Below are positions 19,856 to 27,462 of a DNA stretch of 47,305 nucleotides, one piece after another. Under the pieces are notes generated by a model. The model made no database searches. It was given only the letters and a program-made list of their open reading frames with translations, and was not told the DNA's origin. The stretch is from an uncultured Bacteroidota bacterium. Lineage in GTDB: Bacteria; Bacteroidota; Bacteroidia; Bacteroidales; F082. Position 1 is the first letter of the stretch. Each line of letters starts with the position of its first letter. A program made the position numbers and the translations under genes. The stretch spans positions 1 through 47,305 of the forward strand of contig CAJBPB010000206.1 in assembly GCA_903957365.1 (NCBI GenBank). The letters are read 5' to 3'.

Positions 19856-20113
19856 TATAAGAACTGTCCGGATTTTATTTTTGATTATTTAGAAAGTAGT
19901 CCTTAATCTTGGCATAATTGAGGTTAATAGCACCGTTAATGAAAGAGATTGCAACCTTTTATGAGGGCTTAATTCACGGAAAAAATCCAAAGAATGAATT
20001 TTGATAATTTCTAAATCAGGTTCATTTTTAGTCAGGAATTGTAGCAGAATGATTTCAAATCTTATAGTAATATGAGTTTTCTTTAATTCACAGCATATTT
20101 ATCGCAAAACTCA

Positions 20114-20890
20114 TTAACCAAAAATACCTTTGACACTTCCTCCATCGTGACTGATTGTTTGTCCAGTGACAAAGCGTGAATGTTTTGAAAGCAACCAAAC
20201 TGCAGGTTGAGCCAATTCGTCTGCTTCACCCATTTTTCCGACTAGAATCGAGTTTTCGAATTGTGCTTTCGCTTCTTCCTCAGAAATGTTTAGTTGATCA
20301 GATTTCTTTTTAAACAATCGTTGCATGGCTGAAGTATTGTGATAACCAGGTGCGATTACATTGAAAGTAATGTTTTCTGAAGCGAATTCATTAGACAGAC
20401 TCTTCGCGAATCCAACAATGGCTGGTCTGAATGTGTTACTGAGAATCAGGTTTTCAACCGGTTGTTTTACCGAAATGCTCTCGATGAAAAGAATCCTTCC
20501 ATAATTTTGATTTCTGAAAACAGGGATTAGTTGAGATATAAATTCAATTTTCCATTGTACGAGTAAGCGATAAGATTCATCCCAATCTGCCAAAGTCAAT
20601 TCTTCAATGTTTTTTGCAGGTGGTCCGCCGGCATTGATTAAAACGCCAGATACATATTTTCCGGCTGCATATTCAATAACTTTCTGCTGAACAGCAGTTT
20701 GTGTAATATCACCTGCAATATAATCGAGTTTATCTTTCCAAATACTTTTAAATTCGATCAATACTTTCTCTGTTCTTGCTATTACAAGTACACGCGCCCC
20801 TTCGTGCAATAAAAGGTTGGCTATTGCACGACCAAAACCAGATCCGCCGCCGGTTACAATAAAAAATGCATCTTTAATTTGTAAATCCAT
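20114..20890 (-). CDS. SDR-family oxidoreductase lacking the YxxxK dyad
   Basis: A 258-aa Rossmann protein. The start at 20890 is preferred over the in-frame ATG at 20920, because a -7 promoter box lies at 20908-20915. The cofactor loop is TGGGSGFG (13-20) and NAGGP occurs at 86-90. At the normal catalytic position the sequence is SNTFR, residues 151-155, so Tyr is replaced by Ser and Lys by Arg. The rest of the fold is intact, including the I-A-P-G-Y region after residue 175. It may be a non-classical member using another acid or a regulatory, non-catalytic form. It stands alone and its substrate is unknown. Confidence 0.85.
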   Translation of the reverse strand: MDLQIKDAFFIVTGGGSGFGRAIANLLLHEGARVLVIARTEKVLIEFKSIWKDKLDYIAGDITQTAVQQKVIEYAAGKYVSGVLINAGGPPAKNIEELTLADWDESYRLLVQWKIEFISQLIPVFRNQNYGRILFIESISVKQPVENLILSNTFRPAIVGFAKSLSNEFASENITFNVIAPGYHNTSAMQRLFKKKSDQLNISEEEAKAQFENSILVGKMGEADELAQPAVWLLSKHSRFVTGQTISHDGGSVKGIFG

Positions 20891-20907
20891 GATACAGATA
20901 TTTGGAT

Positions 20908-20915
20908 CAAAATTA
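20908..20915 (-). promoter_or_regulatory. -7 promoter element of atypical SDR gene
   Basis: Minus strand TAATTTTG matches TAnnTTTG. It is downstream of the ATG at 20920 and upstream of the ATG at 20890, so it argues for the later start codon. Confidence 0.4.
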
Positions 20916-20988
20916 GTCAATTGACTGTATTATAAAGTTGAAAAGCACAGATTTCTAAAATGTTGTTCAATGTTACCTTCTAAATCCC

Positions 20989-20996
20989 TATTTTTG
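20989..20996 (+). promoter_or_regulatory. -7 promoter element of EamA transporter gene
   Basis: TATTTTTG matches TAnnTTTG. A TTG (20963-20965) lies 23 bp upstream as a possible -33. The leader would be about 20 nt. Confidence 0.4.
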
Positions 20997-21020
20997 CCGC
21001 CCTATTAAGTATCGGATTAA

Positions 21021-21941
21021 ATGACAGAACATCAACGAAAAGCAGTAATTACAGGTTCCCTCGCGATAGGCTTTTCAGCTGTATTATGGGGTTTCGATGG
21101 CGCAGTATTAACACCAAGATTATATAATCTGGATGTTGTCTATGTGGTTTTCATACTTCATCTCCTCCCCTTTCTTCTCATGAATCTATTTATGTTGGGC
21201 GAATATCGCACTATCAAACAGATGCCTGGTAAAGATATTATTATCTTTCTGTTAATCAGTTTATTCGGAGGTGCAATTGGGACTTTGGCCATTGTTAAAG
21301 CTCTTTTTTTAATGGACTTTAATCACTTATCTGTTGTGATTCTTTTACAGAAATTGCAACCGGTTTTCGCTATTTTACTGGCAACTACATTTTTGCACGA
21401 AAAATTACGTAAAAACTTTTATTATTGGGCAGGTCTGGCTGTTTTAGGTGGATATTTTCTTGCTTTCGGATTTCATCTGCCCGATTTACAATCAGATACT
21501 AAAACAGTGTATGCATCATTGTTGGCGATGCTGGCAACCTTATCATTCAGTAGCTCAACAGTATTATCAAAAAAAATATTAGGCACCTACACATTTACTA
21601 CCTCCACTTTTTACAGATATGGATTTACGTCATTTATCATGTTGATTTTCATGCTGATAGTTGGTGACTTTTCTCAATTTGGCAAAACTACTTCTGAAAA
21701 CTGGATGTTTATAATCATAATTGGTCTTACAACAGGATCGGGAGCCATTCTCCTCTATTATTATGGATTAAGAAAAGTAAAAGCTAGTCTGGCAACCATC
21801 AGCGAGTTAATGTATCCTGTATCAGCAGTTATTTTTGATTATTTCGTAAACGGAAGTATTTTGTCGCCTGTTCAATGGGTGGCCGCTGCAATGATGATTT
21901 TTTCAATTATAAAACTCACATCAGGTGATAATAAGAGTTGA
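21021..21941 (+). CDS. EamA/DMT-family transporter
   Basis: A 306-aa inner-membrane protein with about ten transmembrane helices arranged as two EamA repeats (about 13-140 and 165-298). Typical features are the Trp-Gly pair near the N-terminus, the PVFAILLA-type helix end of repeat one and the GSGAILLYYYGLRKVKAS motif in repeat two. The family exports metabolites such as amino acids or nucleotide derivatives. The substrate cannot be read from sequence. It is 52 bp upstream of the DUF2007 gene and possibly co-transcribed with it. Confidence 0.9.
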   Translation: MTEHQRKAVITGSLAIGFSAVLWGFDGAVLTPRLYNLDVVYVVFILHLLPFLLMNLFMLGEYRTIKQMPGKDIIIFLLISLFGGAIGTLAIVKALFLMDFNHLSVVILLQKLQPVFAILLATTFLHEKLRKNFYYWAGLAVLGGYFLAFGFHLPDLQSDTKTVYASLLAMLATLSFSSSTVLSKKILGTYTFTTSTFYRYGFTSFIMLIFMLIVGDFSQFGKTTSENWMFIIIIGLTTGSGAILLYYYGLRKVKASLATISELMYPVSAVIFDYFVNGSILSPVQWVAAAMMIFSIIKLTSGDNKS

Positions 21942-21993
21942 TTTTCGTGCAAAATAGTGGTAATTTAGACAAGTATAATAAAAGCAACCCAAA

Positions 21994-22221
21994 ATGGAAG
22001 ACGTAAAATTGGTTTTTACAGGATCGGCAATCGAAGCAAGTTTCATAGCTGAATTGCTCGAAGAGAATGGAATCGATTATATTTTTCGCAACACACTTGA
22101 CGAAAGTATCATTGCTGGTTGGGCATCAGGCTCACCTGAAGATTCAGGCCTGATCTTTGTTGAAAAGAAGGACTTTGAGACTGCAAAAGACATTATTAAA
22201 GGATATATTGAAACAAGATAA
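21994..22221 (+). CDS. DUF2007-family small protein
   Basis: A 75-aa protein whose sequence (KLVFTGSAIEASFIAELLEENGI...) matches the DUF2007, putative signal-transducing protein fold common in Bacteroidota: a small alpha-beta ferredoxin-like domain with an N-terminal strand, a long helix and a terminal helix. It is cytoplasmic, without a signal peptide. Function is unknown. It follows the EamA gene on the same strand. Confidence 0.8.
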   Translation: MEDVKLVFTGSAIEASFIAELLEENGIDYIFRNTLDESIIAGWASGSPEDSGLIFVEKKDFETAKDIIKGYIETR

Positions 22222-22294
22222 TTTCAGCTGATCAAAATCCTTAATCACTTTTTTATTCAAAACACTTATCATTACTGGATGAACAATGAAACTG

Positions 22295-22302
22295 TATCTT
22301 TG
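22295..22302 (+). promoter_or_regulatory. -7 promoter element of CAP-SPOR gene
   Basis: TATCTTTG is an exact TAnnTTTG match 29 bp before the proposed GTG start. No good -33 TTG was seen. Confidence 0.45.
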
Positions 22303-22331
22303 TATTCTATAAATCTGAAAATACATTGTTT

Positions 22332-23177
22332 GTGAATAAATCTGCTGTTCTTATCATACTTTTTCTTTTATTCTCAATGCAGGATGTTGTTTTTGCGCAG
22401 GCTAAAGCGGATCTTGATATGTGTGCGAACAAGGATGAAATACGATTGGCTGAATTAATTAATGTTTACAGGACGCAGAATAAATTGGCTGTAATACCTC
22501 TTTCAAAGTCGTTGTTTGTCGTAGCCAAAACCCATGTCAATGATCTTCAAAGCAACAGACCTGATACAAGTATATGCAATACAGCCAGTTGGTCAAACAA
22601 GGGAGATTGGAGTTCATGTTGTTTTAACAAATATGTTTTAAAAACTGATTGTATGTGGGACAAGCCGAAAGAGCTGACACCCTATAAATTTAAAGGTTAT
22701 GAAATAAGTTATTATGAAGAAGGAATTGTAAATGCAGATAGCTTATTCCGTATTTGGATAGAAACGCCTGAAGTAAGCGATATGTTGTTGTGCAAAGGTT
22801 TACACTCTGATAAGAAATGGCTTGCAATTGGTGCTGGTATAAGTGACAATTATGCATGTATCTGGCTTGGTCAACGAGCTGATCCTCAAGGAAAACCAAA
22901 TACTTGTAAAAACGAGAGCAAGCCTGCTCTGGTTGAAGGTAGAACAGATAGTAAAACAGGAAAATATTACCTTATTTATGGAAGTTTCAGCCGTATCAGT
23001 GATGCTGAAGAAGAAGTAAAGAAATACAAGATAACGGGTCTGAAAAATGCACAGGTTATACAAAATGGCAATAAGGTAAGAGTTGCTCTTGGCGTTTACG
23101 ACAGTATAAAAGAGGCCATGGCTGCCAAAGAGAAATACAAGGAAAAATACAAGGATGCATGGATTTTAAAGAATTAA
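22332..23177 (+). CDS. Exported CAP-like protein with C-terminal SPOR domain, non-ATG start
   Basis: No ATG precedes the signal peptide in frame; GTG at 22332 is the best start, with TTG at 22326 as an alternative. The protein is about 281 aa: signal peptide (about 1-23, ending VFAQ), a divergent CAP/YkwD-like alpha-beta region (about 30-190) with nine cysteines likely to form disulfides, and a C-terminal SPOR domain (about 210-275) that binds denuded peptidoglycan glycans, often at the division site. That predicts a periplasmic, wall-associated protein. The CAP assignment is weak; the SPOR fold is the more secure part. Confidence 0.7.
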   Translation: MNKSAVLIILFLLFSMQDVVFAQAKADLDMCANKDEIRLAELINVYRTQNKLAVIPLSKSLFVVAKTHVNDLQSNRPDTSICNTASWSNKGDWSSCCFNKYVLKTDCMWDKPKELTPYKFKGYEISYYEEGIVNADSLFRIWIETPEVSDMLLCKGLHSDKKWLAIGAGISDNYACIWLGQRADPQGKPNTCKNESKPALVEGRTDSKTGKYYLIYGSFSRISDAEEEVKKYKITGLKNAQVIQNGNKVRVALGVYDSIKEAMAAKEKYKEKYKDAWILKN

Positions 23178-23317
23178 AGGAACTGATTTACTTACAATTA
23201 AATCAGAATTAAGGTTTCTGTCTACTATTTACTGATCAGTCATTAATAAATTCCTAATTTTCGAATTTCCAACCTACCTATAGTTTTCAGACAATTCAAC
23301 CACATTATTAAAAATAA

Positions 23318-24628
23318 ATGAAAGAAGCTTATTCAATATTCTGGTTCAGAAGAGATCTCCGTTTTAACGATAATGCAGGACTTTTTCATGCACTTTCATG
23401 TGGAAAACCTGTTATCCCGTTATTCATTTTCGATACTGAAATTCTTGCAAAAATTGAAAATAAACAGGATGCACGTGTTCAATTCATTTTTGAAACACTT
23501 CAGCAACTGAATAGACAACTAATTGAATATAATAGTAGTATTCTAATAAAAATTGGTAAGCCAGTCGAAATAATTGCTGGTCTTATAAATGAATATACTA
23601 TTGAAAATATTTTTACAAACAAAGATTTTGAGCCTTATGGTATTCAACGTGATAAATACGTAAAATCTTTATTATCTGAAAATAATATTCAATTTTCCGC
23701 TTATCTGGATCATTTGATATTTAGTCCGGATGAAATTCTAAAGGCTGATAGACTTCCGTACACGATTTACACACCCTATTCCCGGCGATGGAAAGAAAAC
23801 TATGAAAAGCTGGCGGTTCCATATTATGATTCTGAAAATTTACTTCAAAATTTTGCCGGATTGAAATTTCAATTTCCGGAACTTGATTTAATTGGTTTTA
23901 AACCTAATCCAAATCACATCAGCCATCCTGTTATAAATGAATTAGCTATAGTCAATTATGGTGAAACCAGAGATTTTCCAGCCAAAGACTCAACAACGCG
24001 TAATGGCGTTCACCTTAGATTCGGAACAATTAGTATAAGGGAATTGGTAAAACTGGCAAAAAAAACAAACGAAACTTTTTTGAACGAACTGATCTGGCGT
24101 GAGTTCTTCATGCAAATACTTTTTCATTTTCCATACGTCGAAAAACAAAGTTTTAATAAGAAATATGATGGAATTCCCTGGCGTAATAATGAAGAAGAAT
24201 TTGCTCGCTGGTGCAACGGAAAAACTGGTTATCCGATGGTAGATGCCGGAATGCGTGAACTGAATGCAACTGGTTTTATGCACAACAGGGTTCGAATGGT
24301 TACGGCAAGTTTCCTTGCTAAACATTTATTGATCGACTGGCGATGGGGCGAATCCTATTTTGAATCAAAACTGCTTGATTTTGAACTCTCTGCAAACAAT
24401 GGAAACTGGCAATGGGCTGCAGGTTGTGGTTGTGATGCAGCACCGTATTTTAGAGTTTTCAATCCATCGGAACAACAAAGAAAATTTGATCCTGACCTTT
24501 CATACTGTAAAAAATGGATTCCTGAATTATTGACAATTGACTATCCTCTTCCAGTTGTAGAACATGTTTTCGCAAGAAACAGAGCCATTTCCGTTTATAA
24601 AGAACATCTTAATCAGTTTAAAATTTAA
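23318..24628 (+). CDS. phr: Deoxyribodipyrimidine photolyase (cryptochrome/photolyase family)
   Basis: A 436-aa light-driven DNA repair enzyme that splits cyclobutane pyrimidine dimers. The N-terminal alpha-beta domain begins IFWFRRDLRFNDN, the antenna-binding photolyase domain. The C-terminal FAD domain shows NELIWREFF, GKTGYPMVDAGMREL, TGFMHNRVRM and NNGNWQWAAGCG, signatures of class I CPD photolyase. Aromatic residues for the Trp electron-transfer chain are present. The next gene, a cysteine dioxygenase, is 24 bp downstream. Confidence 0.95.
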   Translation: MKEAYSIFWFRRDLRFNDNAGLFHALSCGKPVIPLFIFDTEILAKIENKQDARVQFIFETLQQLNRQLIEYNSSILIKIGKPVEIIAGLINEYTIENIFTNKDFEPYGIQRDKYVKSLLSENNIQFSAYLDHLIFSPDEILKADRLPYTIYTPYSRRWKENYEKLAVPYYDSENLLQNFAGLKFQFPELDLIGFKPNPNHISHPVINELAIVNYGETRDFPAKDSTTRNGVHLRFGTISIRELVKLAKKTNETFLNELIWREFFMQILFHFPYVEKQSFNKKYDGIPWRNNEEEFARWCNGKTGYPMVDAGMRELNATGFMHNRVRMVTASFLAKHLLIDWRWGESYFESKLLDFELSANNGNWQWAAGCGCDAAPYFRVFNPSEQQRKFDPDLSYCKKWIPELLTIDYPLPVVEHVFARNRAISVYKEHLNQFKI

Positions 24629-24652
24629 CCAATATTTAATAGTTAAAAAACA

Positions 24653-25192
24653 ATGACTTTCAACGAAAAAATTACAAGCATCGACAAACAATATACCTTG
24701 GTTAAAGATTTTCTACACGGTCCGGCTGAATTCAAGGCCATCATTGAGAAGTACAATTTCGATGCGGAAGAAATGGCCGAACATCTGCTCTATCCGGAAA
24801 ATCTACCTTATGGCAGAAAATGCGCTTTTCGTTCTGATAATTTTGAAGTCATTGTGATGAACTGGAAACCCATGCAGAGCAGCAATATTCATGATCATGG
24901 AAATTCATTTGGTTGTGTTTATTCTGTAAACGGCAAAGCCAACAATGTTTTATACAATGAGAATCTGGTTCAGATAGAATGTATTTCGCTTGTAAACAAT
25001 ACGATAGCTGAAGTTCCAAAAGGCAATTATCATGTTATTGAAAATTTAAACGATGATTATGCAGTTTCACTCCATTTTTATTCTCCACCGATGTATGGTA
25101 TGAAAGTAATTGATTCTCAAGATAATTCCATAGCATATTTTGTTAAAAGTGATAATGGTGCCTGGGATCCTCAACCCGAAGATGTGATCTAG
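24653..25192 (+). CDS. Cysteine dioxygenase (cupin)
   Basis: An iron(II) cupin that oxidises cysteine to cysteine sulfinate. It is 179 aa. The three-histidine iron site is H80, H82 and H141, in IHDHGNS and SLHFYSPP. Y143 is the conserved active-site tyrosine. The position of eukaryotic Cys93, which forms the thioether cofactor, is Gly here, as is usual in bacterial enzymes. It may share a transcript with the photolyase gene 24 bp upstream. Together with the GGT at 14.6 kb it fits cysteine and glutathione catabolism. A 3-mercaptopropionate dioxygenase cannot be fully ruled out. Confidence 0.85.
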   Translation: MTFNEKITSIDKQYTLVKDFLHGPAEFKAIIEKYNFDAEEMAEHLLYPENLPYGRKCAFRSDNFEVIVMNWKPMQSSNIHDHGNSFGCVYSVNGKANNVLYNENLVQIECISLVNNTIAEVPKGNYHVIENLNDDYAVSLHFYSPPMYGMKVIDSQDNSIAYFVKSDNGAWDPQPEDVI

Positions 25193-25212
25193 TCTTTTAA
25201 GCAAATGAAATA

Positions 25213-25425
25213 TCAGAAATACTGACAGAGCACTTTCAGGAACGACTTGACATCCAGAGGTTTGGTCATATAACTTCTGGCTCCAGAATTGGTCATATTG
25301 TCAAGCTGATGTTGCATCGCATCCGCACTGATGATCACAACTGGGATATCACGGGTTCGGATGTTAGACTGTAATAGTTTAATTTGAAAATCAATTTGAG
25401 ATTTCAATGATCTCTTAATAGTCAC
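25213..25425 (-). pseudogene. C-terminal fragment of a receiver (REC) domain
   Basis: The 70-codon frame, starting with GTG directly after the stop of the DUF4421 gene, contains RTRDIPVVIISADAM and GARSYMTKPLD. These match the last half of REC domains of hybrid histidine kinases. The first half, including the phospho-acceptor Asp and its strands, is missing, as is any kinase core. It is best read as a remnant of a lost signalling gene. Read-through or coupled translation of a stub is possible but would not give a working receiver. Confidence 0.75.
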
Positions 25426-26520
25426 TTAGAGCAAATCGTTGACCGTATTTGTACTTTTTATCAGTAATTTGGGAGCATTGAAACGGTACCCTGCGAAAAT
25501 CTGAAAAAACGTTCGTGCTGCTTTTGTTTGAACCAGACCGTCACTTTGTTTGTGCGATGATCCAATGGCAGAGAATTCAACTCCGGCGTGAAATTTTCTT
25601 GAGTTATAACCAGCAGATATTTTTGCATTTAGTCTGTATAAAGGAGCTGTGTAGTAAGTTCTTAAGTCTTTATTCGGCAAACGCGAAAGCAGACTTGTGT
25701 GCTGAAACCCGATTCCGGGAAATAATCCGGCGCTGGCATGAAATTTTGATTTCGAAACATAGGTGTATACGTAACCAGCTGATAAGATCGCATTGAAATT
25801 AACTGATTTCTGACTTGAAGATTGATTCTGTTCATTGCTTTGATTGTCAATCTCAAAGAAATCGTAATTGAGGTAAGTGACTGCACTTCCACAGCTCTTT
25901 AACTGAATTTCGGTACTAGAACTGATTGCTGAAAGTGAGAAGTTTTGATTGAATTTATAACCTGTCGAACCGCGGAAAGCAATTATCTGCAGATCGGGAA
26001 ACAGTATATACGGATCTTCGCCTTTCTCCCATTCGGGATATATATCTTCAGTATTGTGCAAATAAAATCCTTTCGCTTTCATATACTGAATTTCTTGTGA
26101 CCAGTGTTTCAGATTGCAACCCAAAGCCAGTGAAAATGATTTCGTATTTCCTTTCAAATCATCATCGTTGTTTCCAGGTATAAAATTTGGAGTAAACCCG
26201 ATGCCGAAGTTAATAAATCTGTAACTAAATGATATTTTGTTTGATAAGTAAATATTAGGCCGAATATCATAATTAAAATTGTCGCCTTTTACATAAAATT
26301 GCTCAAACTCGGAGTTTATATTCATCCTAAGGCTAAATAGACTATCCAATGGATCGAAATACCGCAAATGTGCTTTAATATCAGTTGTATTCTGGGCAAA
26401 ACAATTACTTTGTAAACAGTTAAATATCAATATAATTAACGAAATAGAAATAAGCAATCTGACAGACAACAACATCTTCGTTTTACCAGTTAAGAAAGTA
26501 CTGTTTCGAAAGATTCTCAT
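25426..26520 (-). CDS. DUF4421-like outer-membrane barrel protein
   Basis: A 364-aa exported protein. Translation may start at 26520 or at the ATG at 26475, which gives a cleaner signal peptide (MLLSVRLLISISL...CFAQ). The mature part is a chain of beta-strands with aromatic ends. YDIRPN, FSYRFINFGIGFTPNF and GYRFNAPK resemble the DUF4421 family of Bacteroidota beta-barrels. Function is unknown. Upstream and downstream neighbours are a truncated signal-peptide ORF and a REC fragment, so this gene survives in a degenerating stretch. Confidence 0.7.
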   Translation of the reverse strand: MRIFRNSTFLTGKTKMLLSVRLLISISLIILIFNCLQSNCFAQNTTDIKAHLRYFDPLDSLFSLRMNINSEFEQFYVKGDNFNYDIRPNIYLSNKISFSYRFINFGIGFTPNFIPGNNDDDLKGNTKSFSLALGCNLKHWSQEIQYMKAKGFYLHNTEDIYPEWEKGEDPYILFPDLQIIAFRGSTGYKFNQNFSLSAISSSTEIQLKSCGSAVTYLNYDFFEIDNQSNEQNQSSSQKSVNFNAILSAGYVYTYVSKSKFHASAGLFPGIGFQHTSLLSRLPNKDLRTYYTAPLYRLNAKISAGYNSRKFHAGVEFSAIGSSHKQSDGLVQTKAARTFFQIFAGYRFNAPKLLIKSTNTVNDLL

Positions 26521-26663
26521 CGGTTTTTTTTGCTAAATATTTAATTCAAAGATATTCAAAAGTCTTTTTAATTTGTAATCAGGGATTTCATTCAAATTTT
26601 ATGGAAAATAATTCATTTCCTGTTCACTGAAAAACAGAAAAGAGTCGGTTTCTTATGTCAGTT

Positions 26664-26691
26664 TTTGATCGAAATAAAATTAATATCTTTA
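26664..26691 (+). promoter_or_regulatory. Possible promoter before the short secretory ORF
   Basis: A TTTG (26664-26667) and, 16 bp further, TATCTTTA (26684-26691), one base off TAnnTTTG, sit just before the ATG at 26699. Confidence 0.3.
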
Positions 26692-26698
26692 CAAGATT

Positions 26699-26806
26699 AT
26701 GGAAATGAGAATACTATCTAAAATAGTTTTACTATTATTCATAGTTGATTTCGCATTTGGTCAAATCGATGTAAAAATTGGACCGGATTGTTTTGAGAAT
26801 ATTTGA
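26699..26806 (+). pseudogene. Truncated signal-peptide ORF (remnant or small peptide)
   Basis: The frame encodes 35 residues starting MEMRILSKIVLLLF and running through AFGQ, a standard Bacteroidota signal peptide with cleavage site. It then ends at TGA after about 15 residues. It looks like the 5' end of a gene for a secreted protein whose body has been lost. A genuine short secreted peptide is the alternative. The downstream membrane protein ORF is in another frame and does not continue it. Confidence 0.45.
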
Positions 26807-26840
26807 TAATTATGGCTCATACACTTGTAAATTATTAAAA

Positions 26841-27368
26841 ATGATGAAAATTAGAATTGTAAAGTTTATTCTTTGGTATTCATTTTTAATCGTGAGTGGA
26901 ATCATTTTACAAGATTTGTATTATGCTTATTTACTGATAATTAATGTTGATAATGGTGGACTCTTTGTAATGATTTCCTCGTTTCTTATTCAATTAATTT
27001 GCATTTATTGTATCATAAACCTGATACAGGGGGTATATAATAAGTTGATGATTTCTCTATTTTTCATTTATTGGATCTCCCAAATATTGGTCTTTAATTT
27101 CTTTGGAAATTCATTTACGTTTCTATATGGACCTATCGTAGTTGTATATACCCAATTTAAAGGTGACTTTGAATGGGGGATGGTTAATGAGTTTTGGCAT
27201 CATGAGTTTATAATTGAGTACAATACACTTAGTGACATGTTTTATGTAGGTTTTAACATGGTTGCTGTAATTATTTCAATTTTCTTTTTCATGTATAACA
27301 AAACTTATTTTAAGGATAGTATTAGAAATAAACACGAAAAATCAGGAGAGAATAAAAAAGATATTTAA
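26841..27368 (+). CDS. Hypothetical multi-pass membrane protein
   Basis: From the ATG at 26841 it encodes 175 residues rich in Ile, Phe, Leu and Tyr, with four or five predicted membrane segments (about residues 8-30, 38-60, 66-85, 90-105 and 138-158) and a basic C-terminal tail. I do not recognise a family. The AT-rich composition and absence of conserved neighbours suggest recent gain or relaxed selection. A TTG at 26778 would add 21 residues, less likely. It ends 94 bp before the TPR-HTH regulator and could be transcribed with it. Confidence 0.55.
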   Translation: MMKIRIVKFILWYSFLIVSGIILQDLYYAYLLIINVDNGGLFVMISSFLIQLICIYCIINLIQGVYNKLMISLFFIYWISQILVFNFFGNSFTFLYGPIVVVYTQFKGDFEWGMVNEFWHHEFIIEYNTLSDMFYVGFNMVAVIISIFFFMYNKTYFKDSIRNKHEKSGENKKDI

Positions 27369-27447
27369 TTCAACATAACTTTGGGACTTTGTTACACAGT
27401 GCAACAGAACGTATCATTTTGTTAAAAGAGACGAAGATATTTGACAT

Positions 27448-27455
27448 TAACTTTG
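27448..27455 (+). promoter_or_regulatory. -7 promoter element of TPR-HTH regulator gene
   Basis: TAACTTTG matches TAnnTTTG 7 bp before the ATG. A second TAACTTTG occurs at 27376-27383. The first would make the transcript almost leaderless and the second gives a leader of about 75 nt. Which is used cannot be decided. Confidence 0.35.
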
Positions 27456-27462
27456 ATAATTT

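Larger units (their letters stand above)
26521..26840. other. 320-bp intergenic stretch with an orphan secretory N-terminus
   Basis: Between the DUF4421 gene and the orphan membrane protein lies AT-rich DNA with a plausible promoter at 26664-26691 and a 35-codon ORF (26699-26806). I see no tRNA, repeat or insertion sequence in it. Confidence 0.6.
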
